From: Bacillota bacterium
GTDB lineage: Bacteria > Bacillota > UBA4882 > UBA10575
Direction: 5' to 3'
DNA: 64,000 nt
NCBI GenBank assembly: GCA_029782135.1
Contig: JAKOVI010000162.1
Location: 1 to 64,000, forward strand
The notes below the pieces were generated by a model. It was given only the letters and a program-made list of their open reading frames with translations, searched no databases and was not told the origin of the DNA. This document shows positions 16,058 to 24,453 of the stretch, in pieces. Position numbers and translations under genes: made by a program. Every line of letters begins with the position of its first letter. Position 1 is the first letter of the stretch.

Positions 16058-17173
16058 TTACCGGCTGGCTGTGGCCTGCGCCCGCAAATGCTCGCGGTAA
16101 GTGCGGGAGAAGATATGACTGCCGTCCGCTTTCGCGAAAAAGTATAAATAATCAGTTTGCACCGGTTCGAGGACAGCCAGCAATGATGCCCGGCCGGGAT
16201 TGCAGATCGGCGTCGGGGGGAGCCCTTTATACCGGTAAGTGTTATAAGGCGAATCCACCTGCAAATCCTTATATAACAACCGCTGTTTTCGTTCACCCAG
16301 GGCATACTGAACGGTAGCACATGATTGCAACAGTAAACCCCGGCGCAAGCGGTTCATAAACACCCCGGCAATCACCGGTCTTTCTTCCGCGACCTTTGCC
16401 TCCCCTTCGACGATCGAAGCGAGGGTCACTAACTCAATCGGGGAAAAGGCACTCCCGTTCCTCCCGTTCGATACTTGCGCCCAGACTTGCCGGAAACGCT
16501 GGAGAAAAATCGCCAGGATCTCTTCTTCCGTAGATCCTTTCGCAATCTCATAGGTATCGGGGAACAAAAACCCCTCCCCGGTTTGGGGTGAAAACTCAAC
16601 TAGATGTGATTGGAGAAACACCCGGTCGTGCAAAAGCTCTTCAAAGCGTTCAACTTTAATTAAACCCTTCTCTTTAAGCAAACGGGTGATTTCCTTGGTT
16701 GTATACCCTTCCGGAATGGTAATCTTATAAATCTCCGGCCGCCCTTTTTGCAACTCGGCAAAGACTTGCGAGAAAGAGATCTTAGGCCCAAATGTATAAT
16801 GGCCGGCTTTTAATGCGTCTTTTTTGCCGGTCAGATAGACATACCAGATAAAACTCTCCCGGTTGGTGATCAGCCCTTTTTCCTCCAAAATGCGCCCGAT
16901 TTGGAAGACCGAGGAACCCATCGGGATCTCGACCTTAATCCGTTGTCCGGAGATGAGACTGCTGTTTGCTTGGAGACCGGTATAAATCCAAATGAGCTGC
17001 CCCAGTATAAAGATTAATGCCAACCAAAACAGAGGCTGAATAATAGATTGGAGACGGGACCGGTCTGCAAAGACCGGTCGCAAAACTTTTCCGATCATCT
17101 GAAGCATAACCGGGATAGGATTATTCTTTGGTAATACCTGTTCTGTTTCCTGGGTAGCGGCGTGCTTCCTCAC
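16058..17173 (-). CDS. mltG: Endolytic murein transglycosylase MltG
   Basis: MltG cuts growing glycan strands at the membrane and limits their length. The 371-residue product has one membrane segment (about 47-68), a LysM-like region with GSSVFQIGRILEEKGL and a YceG domain. The catalytic Glu lies in SIVEGEAKV near 258. GFLFPDTYEI and SPYNTYRYKGLPPTPICNPG are also conserved. The start is GTG at 17173, with AGGAGGTG 5 bases before it. It lies between the DUF1292 gene and the degenerate PBP gene; a PBP partner beside mltG is common. Confidence 0.96.
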   Translation of the reverse strand: MRKHAATQETEQVLPKNNPIPVMLQMIGKVLRPVFADRSRLQSIIQPLFWLALIFILGQLIWIYTGLQANSSLISGQRIKVEIPMGSSVFQIGRILEEKGLITNRESFIWYVYLTGKKDALKAGHYTFGPKISFSQVFAELQKGRPEIYKITIPEGYTTKEITRLLKEKGLIKVERFEELLHDRVFLQSHLVEFSPQTGEGFLFPDTYEIAKGSTEEEILAIFLQRFRQVWAQVSNGRNGSAFSPIELVTLASIVEGEAKVAEERPVIAGVFMNRLRRGLLLQSCATVQYALGERKQRLLYKDLQVDSPYNTYRYKGLPPTPICNPGRASLLAVLEPVQTDYLYFFAKADGSHIFSRTYREHLRAQATASR

Positions 17174-17242
17174 GGCGGCACCTCCTCTCCCTAGATTATA
17201 GCTTATCTATTGCGGAGAGGCAATTAGAAGAAGATACAAAGA

Positions 17243-17662
17243 TTACTCGGTGTCTCCTCCTTGCCCGTCCTCCTTAGCCTGCTGCAGGGCGGCATCTCCT
17301 TCTTCTCCCTCGTAAGCATCCTCCTCGAGAGTGTTCTGATCTAATGTATCATCAGCATCCGCCCCGTCAGATTCGTCCTCTTCCTCCGCGAGCCAGTCCT
17401 CATCCATTTCTTCTCCCAACAATTGTTGGATCTTGTCCAGTTCCTCATCTTCGACATCCAGTAAAACCTCTTCTCCGTTTTCATCGGTCTCGAGGCGGAA
17501 GACATGCGCCTCTTCTTCCTGCGCATTCTCCTGAATCTCCGGGATTAATATAACATACTGTTTATCGTCAACCTCGATTACCCGCTCCATACTATAACGA
17601 TACTCTTGACCTTCCTCATCGACCAGGATGATCCACTCGTCTTCATTGTGATGATGGGACAT
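17243..17662 (-). CDS. DUF1292 family acidic protein (YrzB-like)
   Basis: A 139-residue, very acidic protein. The first 80 residues, with DEWIILVDEEGQEYRY and DDKQYVILIPE, match the small DUF1292 domain found beside ruvX in Bacillota. The last 50 residues are a low-complexity Glu/Asp tail, longer than in most members. AAGGAGGG precedes the ATG. In Bacillus the order is yrzL(ireB)-ruvX-yrzB; here ruvX and this gene stay together but ireB has moved next to murA at 52.9 kb. Function unknown. Confidence 0.85.
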   Translation of the reverse strand: MSHHHNEDEWIILVDEEGQEYRYSMERVIEVDDKQYVILIPEIQENAQEEEAHVFRLETDENGEEVLLDVEDEELDKIQQLLGEEMDEDWLAEEEDESDGADADDTLDQNTLEEDAYEGEEGDAALQQAKEDGQGGDTE

Positions 17663-17814
17663 CTTTTTCCCTCCTTAGTTTTTTATGGTTCTATTCTCCC
17701 CCAAACTCAACAAGATTACAAGAGAGATTTTTCTTAAATCTTCCTCTCCTAAAATATATTTTTTTGAAGCCTGGTTATGTTGATAAAAAAAAACGGAACG
17801 CACCAAGTGTCCTC

Positions 17815-18252
17815 TCAATCCTGATTCTGTTGCGCCCGGCGATAATTCAGATAACTGTCCAGAATGAGCTGGGCGGCTAACTGGTCAATGATCTCCCGCC
17901 GCCGTTTCCGGGAGATATTCCCCTCGAGCAAGGCACGCTCGGCCTGGACAGTAGTAAGCCGCTCATCCCAGAAAACCGGCTGGACCCCACAACTGGCCCC
18001 CAACCGCTGGCCGAATTTCATAATGGAGGGGGCCTCCGTCCCCAGGTCGCCGCTGAGATGACGGGGCAGACCGATGATCAATCCGGTACACTCGTATTTG
18101 CGAAAAAGATCCGTTAAATATGCCAGATCCTTACGGTCGCCGACCCTGGTATAAACCCCAACCCCTTGCGCAGTAACCCCCAACAGGTCGCTGACCGCGA
18201 TCCCTATCCGTTTTTCGCCAATATCCAACGCCATTAAACGCCCAACTGTCAT
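17815..18252 (-). CDS. ruvX: Holliday junction resolvase RuvX/YqgF
   Basis: The 145-residue product has the RNase H-like fold of YqgF: MALDIGEKRIGIAVSD at the N-terminus with the first catalytic Asp, GLPRHLSGDLG in the middle and VFWDERLTTVQAE with the second acidic residue. Family members resolve branched DNA and also take part in 16S rRNA processing. It follows the baseplate-J-like gene by 16 bases. A second ATG at 18234, directly before ALDIG, is an alternative start. Confidence 0.95.
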   Translation of the reverse strand: MTVGRLMALDIGEKRIGIAVSDLLGVTAQGVGVYTRVGDRKDLAYLTDLFRKYECTGLIIGLPRHLSGDLGTEAPSIMKFGQRLGASCGVQPVFWDERLTTVQAERALLEGNISRKRRREIIDQLAAQLILDSYLNYRRAQQNQD

Positions 18253-18268
18253 TCTCCGTTTGCTCCCT

Positions 18269-19783
18269 TTATTTTTCCGCCGGGGTGATCAGCCTCACCT
18301 GGTATGATCGCCGCGGAATCCGTTCCAGCCCATGGCTGTTCGAGAATTCAACCAGCCCCACCTCGGGGAAGGACGCTAAAACCTCTTTCGCCTGGTGTAA
18401 TGTTTTCCCGGCAATTGCTTGCAAAACCTTTTGCCGGTCAATTTTCCCGCGCACTTTCGCCATTGCCACCACGGATAACTCCGCTTGGCTGAGATCGCCC
18501 TTCGACCGGATCTCCCGGCAGGCAATCTCGTTGGTGACCGGGTGGAAACCGGGCGGGAGGGTTTGTTGGAGATTATGCTCCAACCATTTATAAAGGTGAT
18601 TCTTACTCAGCAGGGCTGTCCGGATCTTATAGGAAAGCTTAACCCCCACGCTGTTGCTTTCCGTCCCGACCGGATGCTCCGGCCGTACCTTCCCCACTTC
18701 GGTTTGGGTTAATTCGGGGAGCAGGATATAGCCTTCTTCCACCATCCCCCTGACCTCGGCTTCAGCACGTAAGGCCAGCTGGCGCTTTGCTTCATCTTCA
18801 GCGCGCCGGATATCCTCTTCTTCCACAACCGGAACCAGCCGATCCTCCCCTGAGGTAAAACTGCGGGAGTTAACTACATGCAGGGTGTTGGCGAGGTGCC
18901 CTTCGATCTTGGTGATCGTCTGTTTATCGACATTCCCGATCGTTCCTTTTTCCACCGCTTCGACTTCCACTTCAACCTGTCCGTAAGTTTCGCCGGTGGG
19001 AACTCCCATCTCGTATCTTGTTTGTTTGCGCGGTACCACCACCGGTTTCGTCGTTAAAAAACTGACTCCGGTTTTGGTCGAAACAACCGTCCCCTTCGGG
19101 ACAATTATTTGATTCGTCCCGCTGTTGATAAAGAGCACCGTCCCCTTGGCCGCAATATAACCGACCCTTTTCCGCCCGGTCGTGGAGATGGAAACCGACA
19201 ATTCATCCGTCTTCTCAACGATTTTGATCGGTAAGACTCCCTTGATCACTTCCCGCTCACTAAAGCCAATTCCGATGGTTCCCTGGGCGCTGAAGATATG
19301 CTCTTTCGTTGTCGGATGAATGATAATATCAATTTTCGGCCGGAGAAGGAAAAAAGCGGCCGCCACTAGACTAAAGAAGGTAAAGACCAAAGCGACAACC
19401 AAGCGTCCCCCGGAAGCCGGGGTAAACACCGGCGCCGGTTCTTCTTCACCGGCCGGAACGGCCTCGGTGGCCAGATCTTCCAGTTCAATTGGGAGATGAT
19501 TTTGGTAGAAACCGGCCTCCTCCGGTTGTAATTGATCATTCACTTTGATTTCCAGCTTCTGCGCCAGTTTCCGGACCGTCCGGTCTTTAACCACCAAGAC
19601 CAGTTCCTTGTTTTCTTCCTCACTGTAGTATTTCAACAGGCGAAGATTAATCTCATTACGGAGAAAAGGAACGCGTTTGTCGGAAAAAATGATAATTTTA
19701 GTGCCTAATGAGTCACGCATCTTTTTAATTAAGCCTTGGATTGACTCATCTTTCTCGACAGGAATGACCTCAGTTCTTGCCAA
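18269..19783 (-). CDS. Baseplate J-like membrane protein
   Basis: The 504-residue product has a basic N-terminal domain of about 115 residues, a Pro/Glu linker, one membrane segment (about 128-148) and a C-terminal region of repeated beta structure. That region includes AAKGTVLFINSGTNQIIVPKG and VEAVEKGTIGNVDKQTIT, the pattern of the baseplate J/gp47 fold. Similar chromosomal proteins occur in spore-forming Bacillota beside ruvX and are not part of a phage; no other phage gene is present here. It may form an extracytoplasmic assembly, but the role is unknown. The gene is 16 bases upstream of ruvX and probably in the same operon. Confidence 0.75.
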   Translation of the reverse strand: MARTEVIPVEKDESIQGLIKKMRDSLGTKIIIFSDKRVPFLRNEINLRLLKYYSEEENKELVLVVKDRTVRKLAQKLEIKVNDQLQPEEAGFYQNHLPIELEDLATEAVPAGEEEPAPVFTPASGGRLVVALVFTFFSLVAAAFFLLRPKIDIIIHPTTKEHIFSAQGTIGIGFSEREVIKGVLPIKIVEKTDELSVSISTTGRKRVGYIAAKGTVLFINSGTNQIIVPKGTVVSTKTGVSFLTTKPVVVPRKQTRYEMGVPTGETYGQVEVEVEAVEKGTIGNVDKQTITKIEGHLANTLHVVNSRSFTSGEDRLVPVVEEEDIRRAEDEAKRQLALRAEAEVRGMVEEGYILLPELTQTEVGKVRPEHPVGTESNSVGVKLSYKIRTALLSKNHLYKWLEHNLQQTLPPGFHPVTNEIACREIRSKGDLSQAELSVVAMAKVRGKIDRQKVLQAIAGKTLHQAKEVLASFPEVGLVEFSNSHGLERIPRRSYQVRLITPAEK

Positions 19784-19972
19784 GTCAACGCACCTTCTTC
19801 CAACAAATCTTTGATCGCTTACCCCGTTGATGAGTATCCTTCCTCTGCTTGGGGATCTTCGCTATCTTCTAGAGCACAAGAAGGTTAATCCTCGTGACCC
19901 CGGTTTGGCCCCTCATCCGAAGAGACTTTTTCACCTGGTCCCTGGATTTCTCCGGCTTGTTGGGGCGGGTGA

Positions 19973-22045
19973 TTACTCGCTCTCCGGCGTTTTCTTTACT
20001 AATAAAAGATAACAAAAGAGCAGTAACGGATATAACAAGATGGTTCCCAACACGGTAATCCCTGAATCATTCACCAGCAAAGCGAGGATGCCGGTATCCA
20101 GCGCCAGGGAAATTCCCGGCCAATACCATTCATTCTTATTTTTGGTAAATAAGACTGTTTTTCCTGCCGCCTTCTGAAAAATATACAAAAGTATAAAAAT
20201 GAACAATGATAGTTTAACCGCCGGATGGTAATTGATTAAACCCCAATTCATCTTCAGTTTCCGGCCGGCGATCTCCGCCAACATGTCCCAGCGGCCGCCT
20301 GCGATTAATTGTAACGCACCATGAAGGTGAGTGTTCCCGGCAACCGGCCGCAGGAAAAAGTAAAAGAGTCCCGCACTGAGAACAAGCAGAAAAAGGAGTA
20401 AATTACGTTTGACCGTCTTCTTCTCCGGCCACCGCCGGCAGATTTGGAGGGCTGCAAAACTCATACAGAGCCCCCCGCCAAAATTAGCCCCGCCCTGCGG
20501 GGAAAAGAGCACTAATGCACAGGCGCCCAGCCACAACCCGCCCCAGCGCCGCCCATAATCACCGGTAAACAACCCCGCCGCCCCTACTAGCAGCGCCCCC
20601 AGGAAGATCCCCAAATACTCATTGCCCAAACCGTAGAAACGGGCGCCGAGCACCTGACTCGGCCCTAAAAGGGAGGCGCTCATCAGGCCGCTCCCGCTGA
20701 CCAGATCGAACAGGATCATCGCCGCCGTGAAAGTTAAGAGCCAGCGGTAAGCCTGGAGAGTCGTCCGGCCGGTTTTCCGGAAGAACAGCCACAGGACGGC
20801 CGTCCCTCCGGCCAGCAGAAAGGAGAGCAGGACAATATTGCGAAGCCGGAACGGAGCCACCAACATTAAGGCAAGAGGAAAGGCCGCCAGCCCCGGCAGA
20901 AGCAACTGCAGACCGGTAACCAAATGCATCCGGCCAATAAAGGGTGCAAGAATGGACAACCCCGTAAAGAACAGCACCAAACCGAGATAGATCCGGAGAA
21001 TAATCTTCCGCTGCGCTAAATTGTTAAGCCAGGTATCCCGTTTGGCCGCCAGTTCCTGCCAGTCTCCCGGTTCAACGGTGAGGAGGCTTTCCCGCCCCTG
21101 GTCTTGCCCTGTTAAATATCGGAGCAGTCCAGCCGTAAAGTCCCCCATGGTCAGCAATCCTTTTTCCCGCGTTGAGGGGGAAGCGAGGAGGCCGGATTTG
21201 CCCGTTTTCGCGTAAACAAGCAAAGGCAGGAAGGAATCGTCGGCACTGGCGAAGGATGAAGGACCGGTGGACAGGAGACAGAGCACTGTTCCCTCCGGGA
21301 GTCCGGCGACCAGTTCCCCAACCAGCGCATCGATCCGCGTTAAACTTTCCCTGCGGAGTAGGGCAAAACGGGCATCACTCAGCATCCGCCGGTAGCCTTC
21401 CAGTCTTTCCAGATCGCCGGGGTTTACCAGAAGCAAGTGCACCTCCGGCAAGAGCCGGAAGATCTCGCCGGCGAGCAGACGGTAATCTGTCCGGAAACGA
21501 AAAGGAAACGCCGGATCGGCCAAGAGGAATTCGCGGCCGGTTAGCTCCCGGTCAATCGCTCCATACCCATCGGCCAGCATTAAGCGGACTTTCCTGTTAA
21601 TTTCCCATGGTAAATCGGCGTTCCCCAAAAGCGCCGTCTTCTTCCCCTCCCGGTGGAGGACCGCTCCAATCATTCCCTGGGGATCCGTCACAAGGCCAGT
21701 ACTGCTAAAGAACAGATCCCGGCCGGAACTGAAGGCCAGATAAACCTTCTCCGGCGTCAAGGCCCCTTCCATCCGGGTTGAAACCAAACCGCATCCCCCG
21801 TTGGCTAATAACCATTGAAAATTAGGGTAATGAGTGGCCGTCAGATCTGTGAAATCAGCACGGGCCAGATTGAGTAAGATTACGCGGGTTTCCGGCGCTT
21901 CCGCCCGGCCGTCCACCGCGGTGGAGCTGAACAGGAGCAAGAACGCCAAGGACAGCCAGCAATAGTGTTTTTTCTGACCGGAAATATACTTGCCCAACTT
22001 TATGCTTTTTCCTAGATCATAAATGAACATTCGCTTAACTGTCAA
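19973..22045 (-). CDS. AlkP-like domain fused to a multispanning membrane protein (paralogue 1)
   Basis: The 690-residue protein has a signal-anchor (about 28-45) and an extracytoplasmic domain of about 300 residues with the outline of the alkaline phosphatase superfamily. About 10 membrane segments follow. The usual Asp-His metal motif is absent, so the domain is probably not an active hydrolase. The membrane part carries GARFYGLGNEYLGI, GGANFGGG and LLVNDSGIT, shared with the gene at 46417-48591. The predicted start is TTG at 22045, with CGGAG 6 bases upstream; ATG at 22030 is an alternative. It follows the AI-2E-type transporter by one base. Function unknown; an envelope glycan or lipid role is only a guess. 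Confidence 0.75.
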   Translation of the reverse strand: MTVKRMFIYDLGKSIKLGKYISGQKKHYCWLSLAFLLLFSSTAVDGRAEAPETRVILLNLARADFTDLTATHYPNFQWLLANGGCGLVSTRMEGALTPEKVYLAFSSGRDLFFSSTGLVTDPQGMIGAVLHREGKKTALLGNADLPWEINRKVRLMLADGYGAIDRELTGREFLLADPAFPFRFRTDYRLLAGEIFRLLPEVHLLLVNPGDLERLEGYRRMLSDARFALLRRESLTRIDALVGELVAGLPEGTVLCLLSTGPSSFASADDSFLPLLVYAKTGKSGLLASPSTREKGLLTMGDFTAGLLRYLTGQDQGRESLLTVEPGDWQELAAKRDTWLNNLAQRKIILRIYLGLVLFFTGLSILAPFIGRMHLVTGLQLLLPGLAAFPLALMLVAPFRLRNIVLLSFLLAGGTAVLWLFFRKTGRTTLQAYRWLLTFTAAMILFDLVSGSGLMSASLLGPSQVLGARFYGLGNEYLGIFLGALLVGAAGLFTGDYGRRWGGLWLGACALVLFSPQGGANFGGGLCMSFAALQICRRWPEKKTVKRNLLLFLLVLSAGLFYFFLRPVAGNTHLHGALQLIAGGRWDMLAEIAGRKLKMNWGLINYHPAVKLSLFIFILLYIFQKAAGKTVLFTKNKNEWYWPGISLALDTGILALLVNDSGITVLGTILLYPLLLFCYLLLVKKTPESE

Positions 22046-22046
22046 T

Positions 22047-23075
22047 CTAAACTCCGTTCACGATCTTTTTCTTCCAGTAATATTTGAGGATCACCTGCAG
22101 GATCGCCCCAATCGGTACCGCGAAAACAATCCCGCCGAAACCGAACAACTCACCGCCAATTAAAACTAAAAAGATCACCCCCAACGGGTGCAAGCCTACT
22201 TTCCCCCCAATAATCCGGGGGAAAATCACAATTGATTCCAGTTGGTTCACCACCAGAAAGAGGAGCACCACATAAAGGGCTTTCCATAAACTAACCTGTG
22301 CCGCCAGCAAAACCGCAGGAAAGGCACCCAGGACCGGACCAAAATAGGGGATGATATTGAAGATTCCGCTCAGGACGCCGATCAAAATTGCCAAATCCAC
22401 TTTTAAAAAGAGTAAGCCGGCGGTTAAGATGAGCCCGACCAGTAAAGAAGAGAGTGCCTGCGCCCGCAAATAACCGGTCACGACACTAATGATCTCCACA
22501 ACAACTTCTTGTTCTTCCCGGAATAACTGTTTGCTCCAGTGGGCGACCATACGGCGGAGTTTGTCCATATCACGGCTGAAATTAAAAGCTAAAACCGGTG
22601 TTAAGAAAAGATACAGAATCTGCGAGAAAAAGGTGATTAATAGGGAACCTAAACGGAGAAGAAAGGCGCGGAGGACTTCCTCGCCCCGGTATAAAGCCTC
22701 GTCAGCCACCTCACGGATACTCGGCGGCAGGCTAAACCGCTTGTACTCCTTATTGAGCTTGTTGAACCAGCGTTGGAGATCGCTAACATAAACCGGTAGT
22801 TTCGTTAGTGCTTTGTTCAAGTCCCCAACCAACCCGGGAAGAAAGACCACCACCAAAACGGCCCCCAGGACGAACAATAATAAGAAAACCGTAATCACAG
22901 CGGCCAATCGGCTGGCGCCCTTTAATTCAAACCATTTAACCAGGGGCTCAATTAAAAAAGCAAGGAAAAAGGCGAGAAAAAAAGTGATGATCACCCGGGG
23001 GAAAAGGACCAATGAACCGACAAACAGCAACAAAACAATGATCAGAATAACCCAGGGCTGAATTTTTGCGTGCAT
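22047..23075 (-). CDS. AI-2E family transporter
   Basis: The 342-residue protein has about eight membrane segments in the layout of the AI-2E/YdbI permease family: FFLAFFLAFLIEPLVKWFE near 30-50, a central soluble region, and INIIPYFGPVLGAFPA and HPLGVIFLVLIGGELFG in the C-terminal half. Members include signal exporters and Na+/H+ antiporters, so the substrate is open. The ATG has AGAGGGAG upstream. It is the first gene of a pair with the AlkP-like membrane protein, which starts one base after its stop. Confidence 0.93.
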   Translation of the reverse strand: MHAKIQPWVILIIVLLLFVGSLVLFPRVIITFFLAFFLAFLIEPLVKWFELKGASRLAAVITVFLLLFVLGAVLVVVFLPGLVGDLNKALTKLPVYVSDLQRWFNKLNKEYKRFSLPPSIREVADEALYRGEEVLRAFLLRLGSLLITFFSQILYLFLTPVLAFNFSRDMDKLRRMVAHWSKQLFREEQEVVVEIISVVTGYLRAQALSSLLVGLILTAGLLFLKVDLAILIGVLSGIFNIIPYFGPVLGAFPAVLLAAQVSLWKALYVVLLFLVVNQLESIVIFPRIIGGKVGLHPLGVIFLVLIGGELFGFGGIVFAVPIGAILQVILKYYWKKKIVNGV

Positions 23076-23199
23076 CGCTCTCCCTCTGTTCTCTTCTTTC
23101 CGGCACCGGAATTATCTTCCGGTCTTACCCTTGCCCAACCGCTTGTTCCGGCAACATCATTTCGGCTAAAAGACCCGGTAAATCAAACCCTCCCTTAAG

Positions 23200-23224
23200 A
23201 AAGAAAATGGCCGGACGGCCATTT
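23200..23224 (-). terminator. Intrinsic terminator after the 65-residue gene
   Basis: On the minus strand AAATGGCC-GTCC-GGCCATTT is followed by TCTTTCTT. It lies about 18 bases past the stop of the small gene ending at 23242. Confidence 0.8.
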
Positions 23225-23241
23225 GCTTAAGAATCAGCCTT

Positions 23242-23439
23242 TTAACGCACCCGCCGGCGCACCGGTAACCACTTCTGGACAAACTCCAAACGCCCAATCT
23301 GCCTGAGTACCGGCACGGCGTTCGTTAATAAAACCCGTCTATTCTTTGTGAGCCATTTTCTTCGCCCCAGGCTTAAAATGACACTGGCTACTGCCCCGAA
23401 TAAACTCCCCCTTAGTAACCGGCGTAATCTCCTGTCCAC
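23242..23439 (-). CDS. Small basic protein of unknown function
   Basis: The 65-residue product has a short hydrophobic segment near 12-24 and is otherwise very basic (many Arg), ending VRRRVR. I do not recognise the family. The GTG start has an excellent AAAGGAGG site 7 bases upstream, and a clean intrinsic terminator follows, so the gene is well supported although small. It may be membrane-attached and bind nucleic acid or acidic polymers; that is inference from composition only. Confidence 0.65.
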   Translation of the reverse strand: MDRRLRRLLRGSLFGAVASVILSLGRRKWLTKNRRVLLTNAVPVLRQIGRLEFVQKWLPVRRRVR

Positions 23440-23610
23440 GCGGCCGCCTCCTTTTACACCAAGTCTTCTAAAACTAGTATTTCCGGCTGGGAAGAAGATT
23501 TACCCGCTTTAAGATCTGGTAATCCGGCATAAATTTTGGGCGTCAAACAGCCTAGCAATTCCCCAATCCTTCGCTTCCCATTAATAAAGAAAGCTCTCCT
23601 AAACCACTAC

Positions 23611-23826
23611 CTAGCAGGGCAGAATGGTATTTCCTTGTTCCGGTGAATTTCTTGGAGTATTCCAAAGCTCAGCTCCGTTAAAAAGCGGGCAACCGCTTTA
23701 TGGTTCCTCCTGAACCAAAAGCAGCGCGCGACGTCCATGTCGCACGACCCGCTTTCAATCTTCGCTTCGCGAGGATCTTTGCCAAGAAATTCAAGTCGAC
23801 GGTAAACACCATTCTACCCCGGCTAA
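23611..23826. repeat. 216-bp inverted-repeat element with an internal RNA-like fold
   Basis: Imperfect terminal inverted repeats of about 45 bases frame the element. The left arm has CAGGGCAGAATGGTATTTCC and the right arm, reversed, CCGGGGTAGAATGGTGTTTA; both continue to GAATTTCTTGG. The interior holds the three-way-junction fold on the minus strand. The AGAATGGT terminus recurs at 59683-59719, so this is a dispersed family. No transposase frame lies inside, which suggests a MITE- or REP-like non-autonomous element. The rest of the 465-base gap (23440-23610 and 23827-23904) shows no gene. Confidence 0.7.
23680..23756 (-). ncRNA. Candidate three-way-junction RNA with GGA loops, diverged copy
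   Basis: Minus-strand fold: outer stem AAAGCGGG/CCCGCTTT followed by T5. The first hairpin is TGCGAC-ATGGAC-GTCGCG, the second GCTTT/AAAGC around TGGTTC-AGGAG-GAACCA. The layout is the same as at 13873-13949, the stems differ by paired changes, and the linkers GCGCGC and AAGCGGTTGCCCG are shared. The loop ATGGAC fits the AYGGAY consensus. Confidence 0.5.
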
Positions 23827-23904
23827 GTGGAGATTACGAGAGCTATATTTTTTGATACACCAGTTTAAACCGGGGATAGACAAATACTTGATAAAAGAAA
23901 AGCA

Positions 23905-24453
23905 TTACGAGCCGAACCGGTACAGTTCCACCTCCCGGTAAAGCGGGCCTTGCGGCGTTAATTTGCTTTCCATGAGCGTAAACGCCACCACCGGCATTGT
24001 ACCATGTACCCCCTGTTCGAGCAGTTCCCGTTTGAAGCGGGCTCCAGGCGCTTTCACCCGCCCTAAAGTCAAATGTGGGACAAAGGGGCGATCCGGCCCC
24101 GGAAGTCCGGCCTGCTGACAGGCAGTACCAACCTGTTGCGCCAGCGCAACCAGGTCGCTCTTCCCGTCTTCCACCCCCAGCCAGAGAACCCGTGGTGCTT
24201 TCCAGGACGGAAAAACCCCGCCCCCGCCAAGGGTTAATTGGAAACCGGCTTGCCGGGCTGCGACGTTCCTTAACAACGGAGAAAGCCTGGAAACTAACTC
24301 CGGCGGCTGCTCCCCCAAAAAAAAGAGGGTAAAATGGGCTTGACGACTGTCAATCCATTTTACCCCATAACTATCCGTCGCATTCGCACTTAAAAACTCC
24401 TCAATCAACTGCCGGAGCTGACTGGATAAGTTCACCGCGATAAACAACCTCAT
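23905..24453 (-). CDS. thpR: RNA 2',3'-cyclic phosphodiesterase (ThpR/LigT)
   Basis: The 182-residue 2H-phosphoesterase has both HxTx motifs: HFTLFFLG near 41-48 and HLTLGRVK near 131-138. Members open 2',3'-cyclic phosphate ends of RNA. The length is normal for the family. The ATG overlaps the TGA of the upstream metallophosphoesterase gene by four bases, so the two are translationally coupled. Confidence 0.95.
   Translation of the reverse strand: MRLFIAVNLSSQLRQLIEEFLSANATDSYGVKWIDSRQAHFTLFFLGEQPPELVSRLSPLLRNVAARQAGFQLTLGGGGVFPSWKAPRVLWLGVEDGKSDLVALAQQVGTACQQAGLPGPDRPFVPHLTLGRVKAPGARFKRELLEQGVHGTMPVVAFTLMESKLTPQGPLYREVELYRFGS

Noticed and set aside
18269-19783. Prophage remnant
   Set aside because: Only one baseplate-like fold is present, in a membrane protein beside housekeeping genes; no integrase, capsid, sheath or attachment sites.
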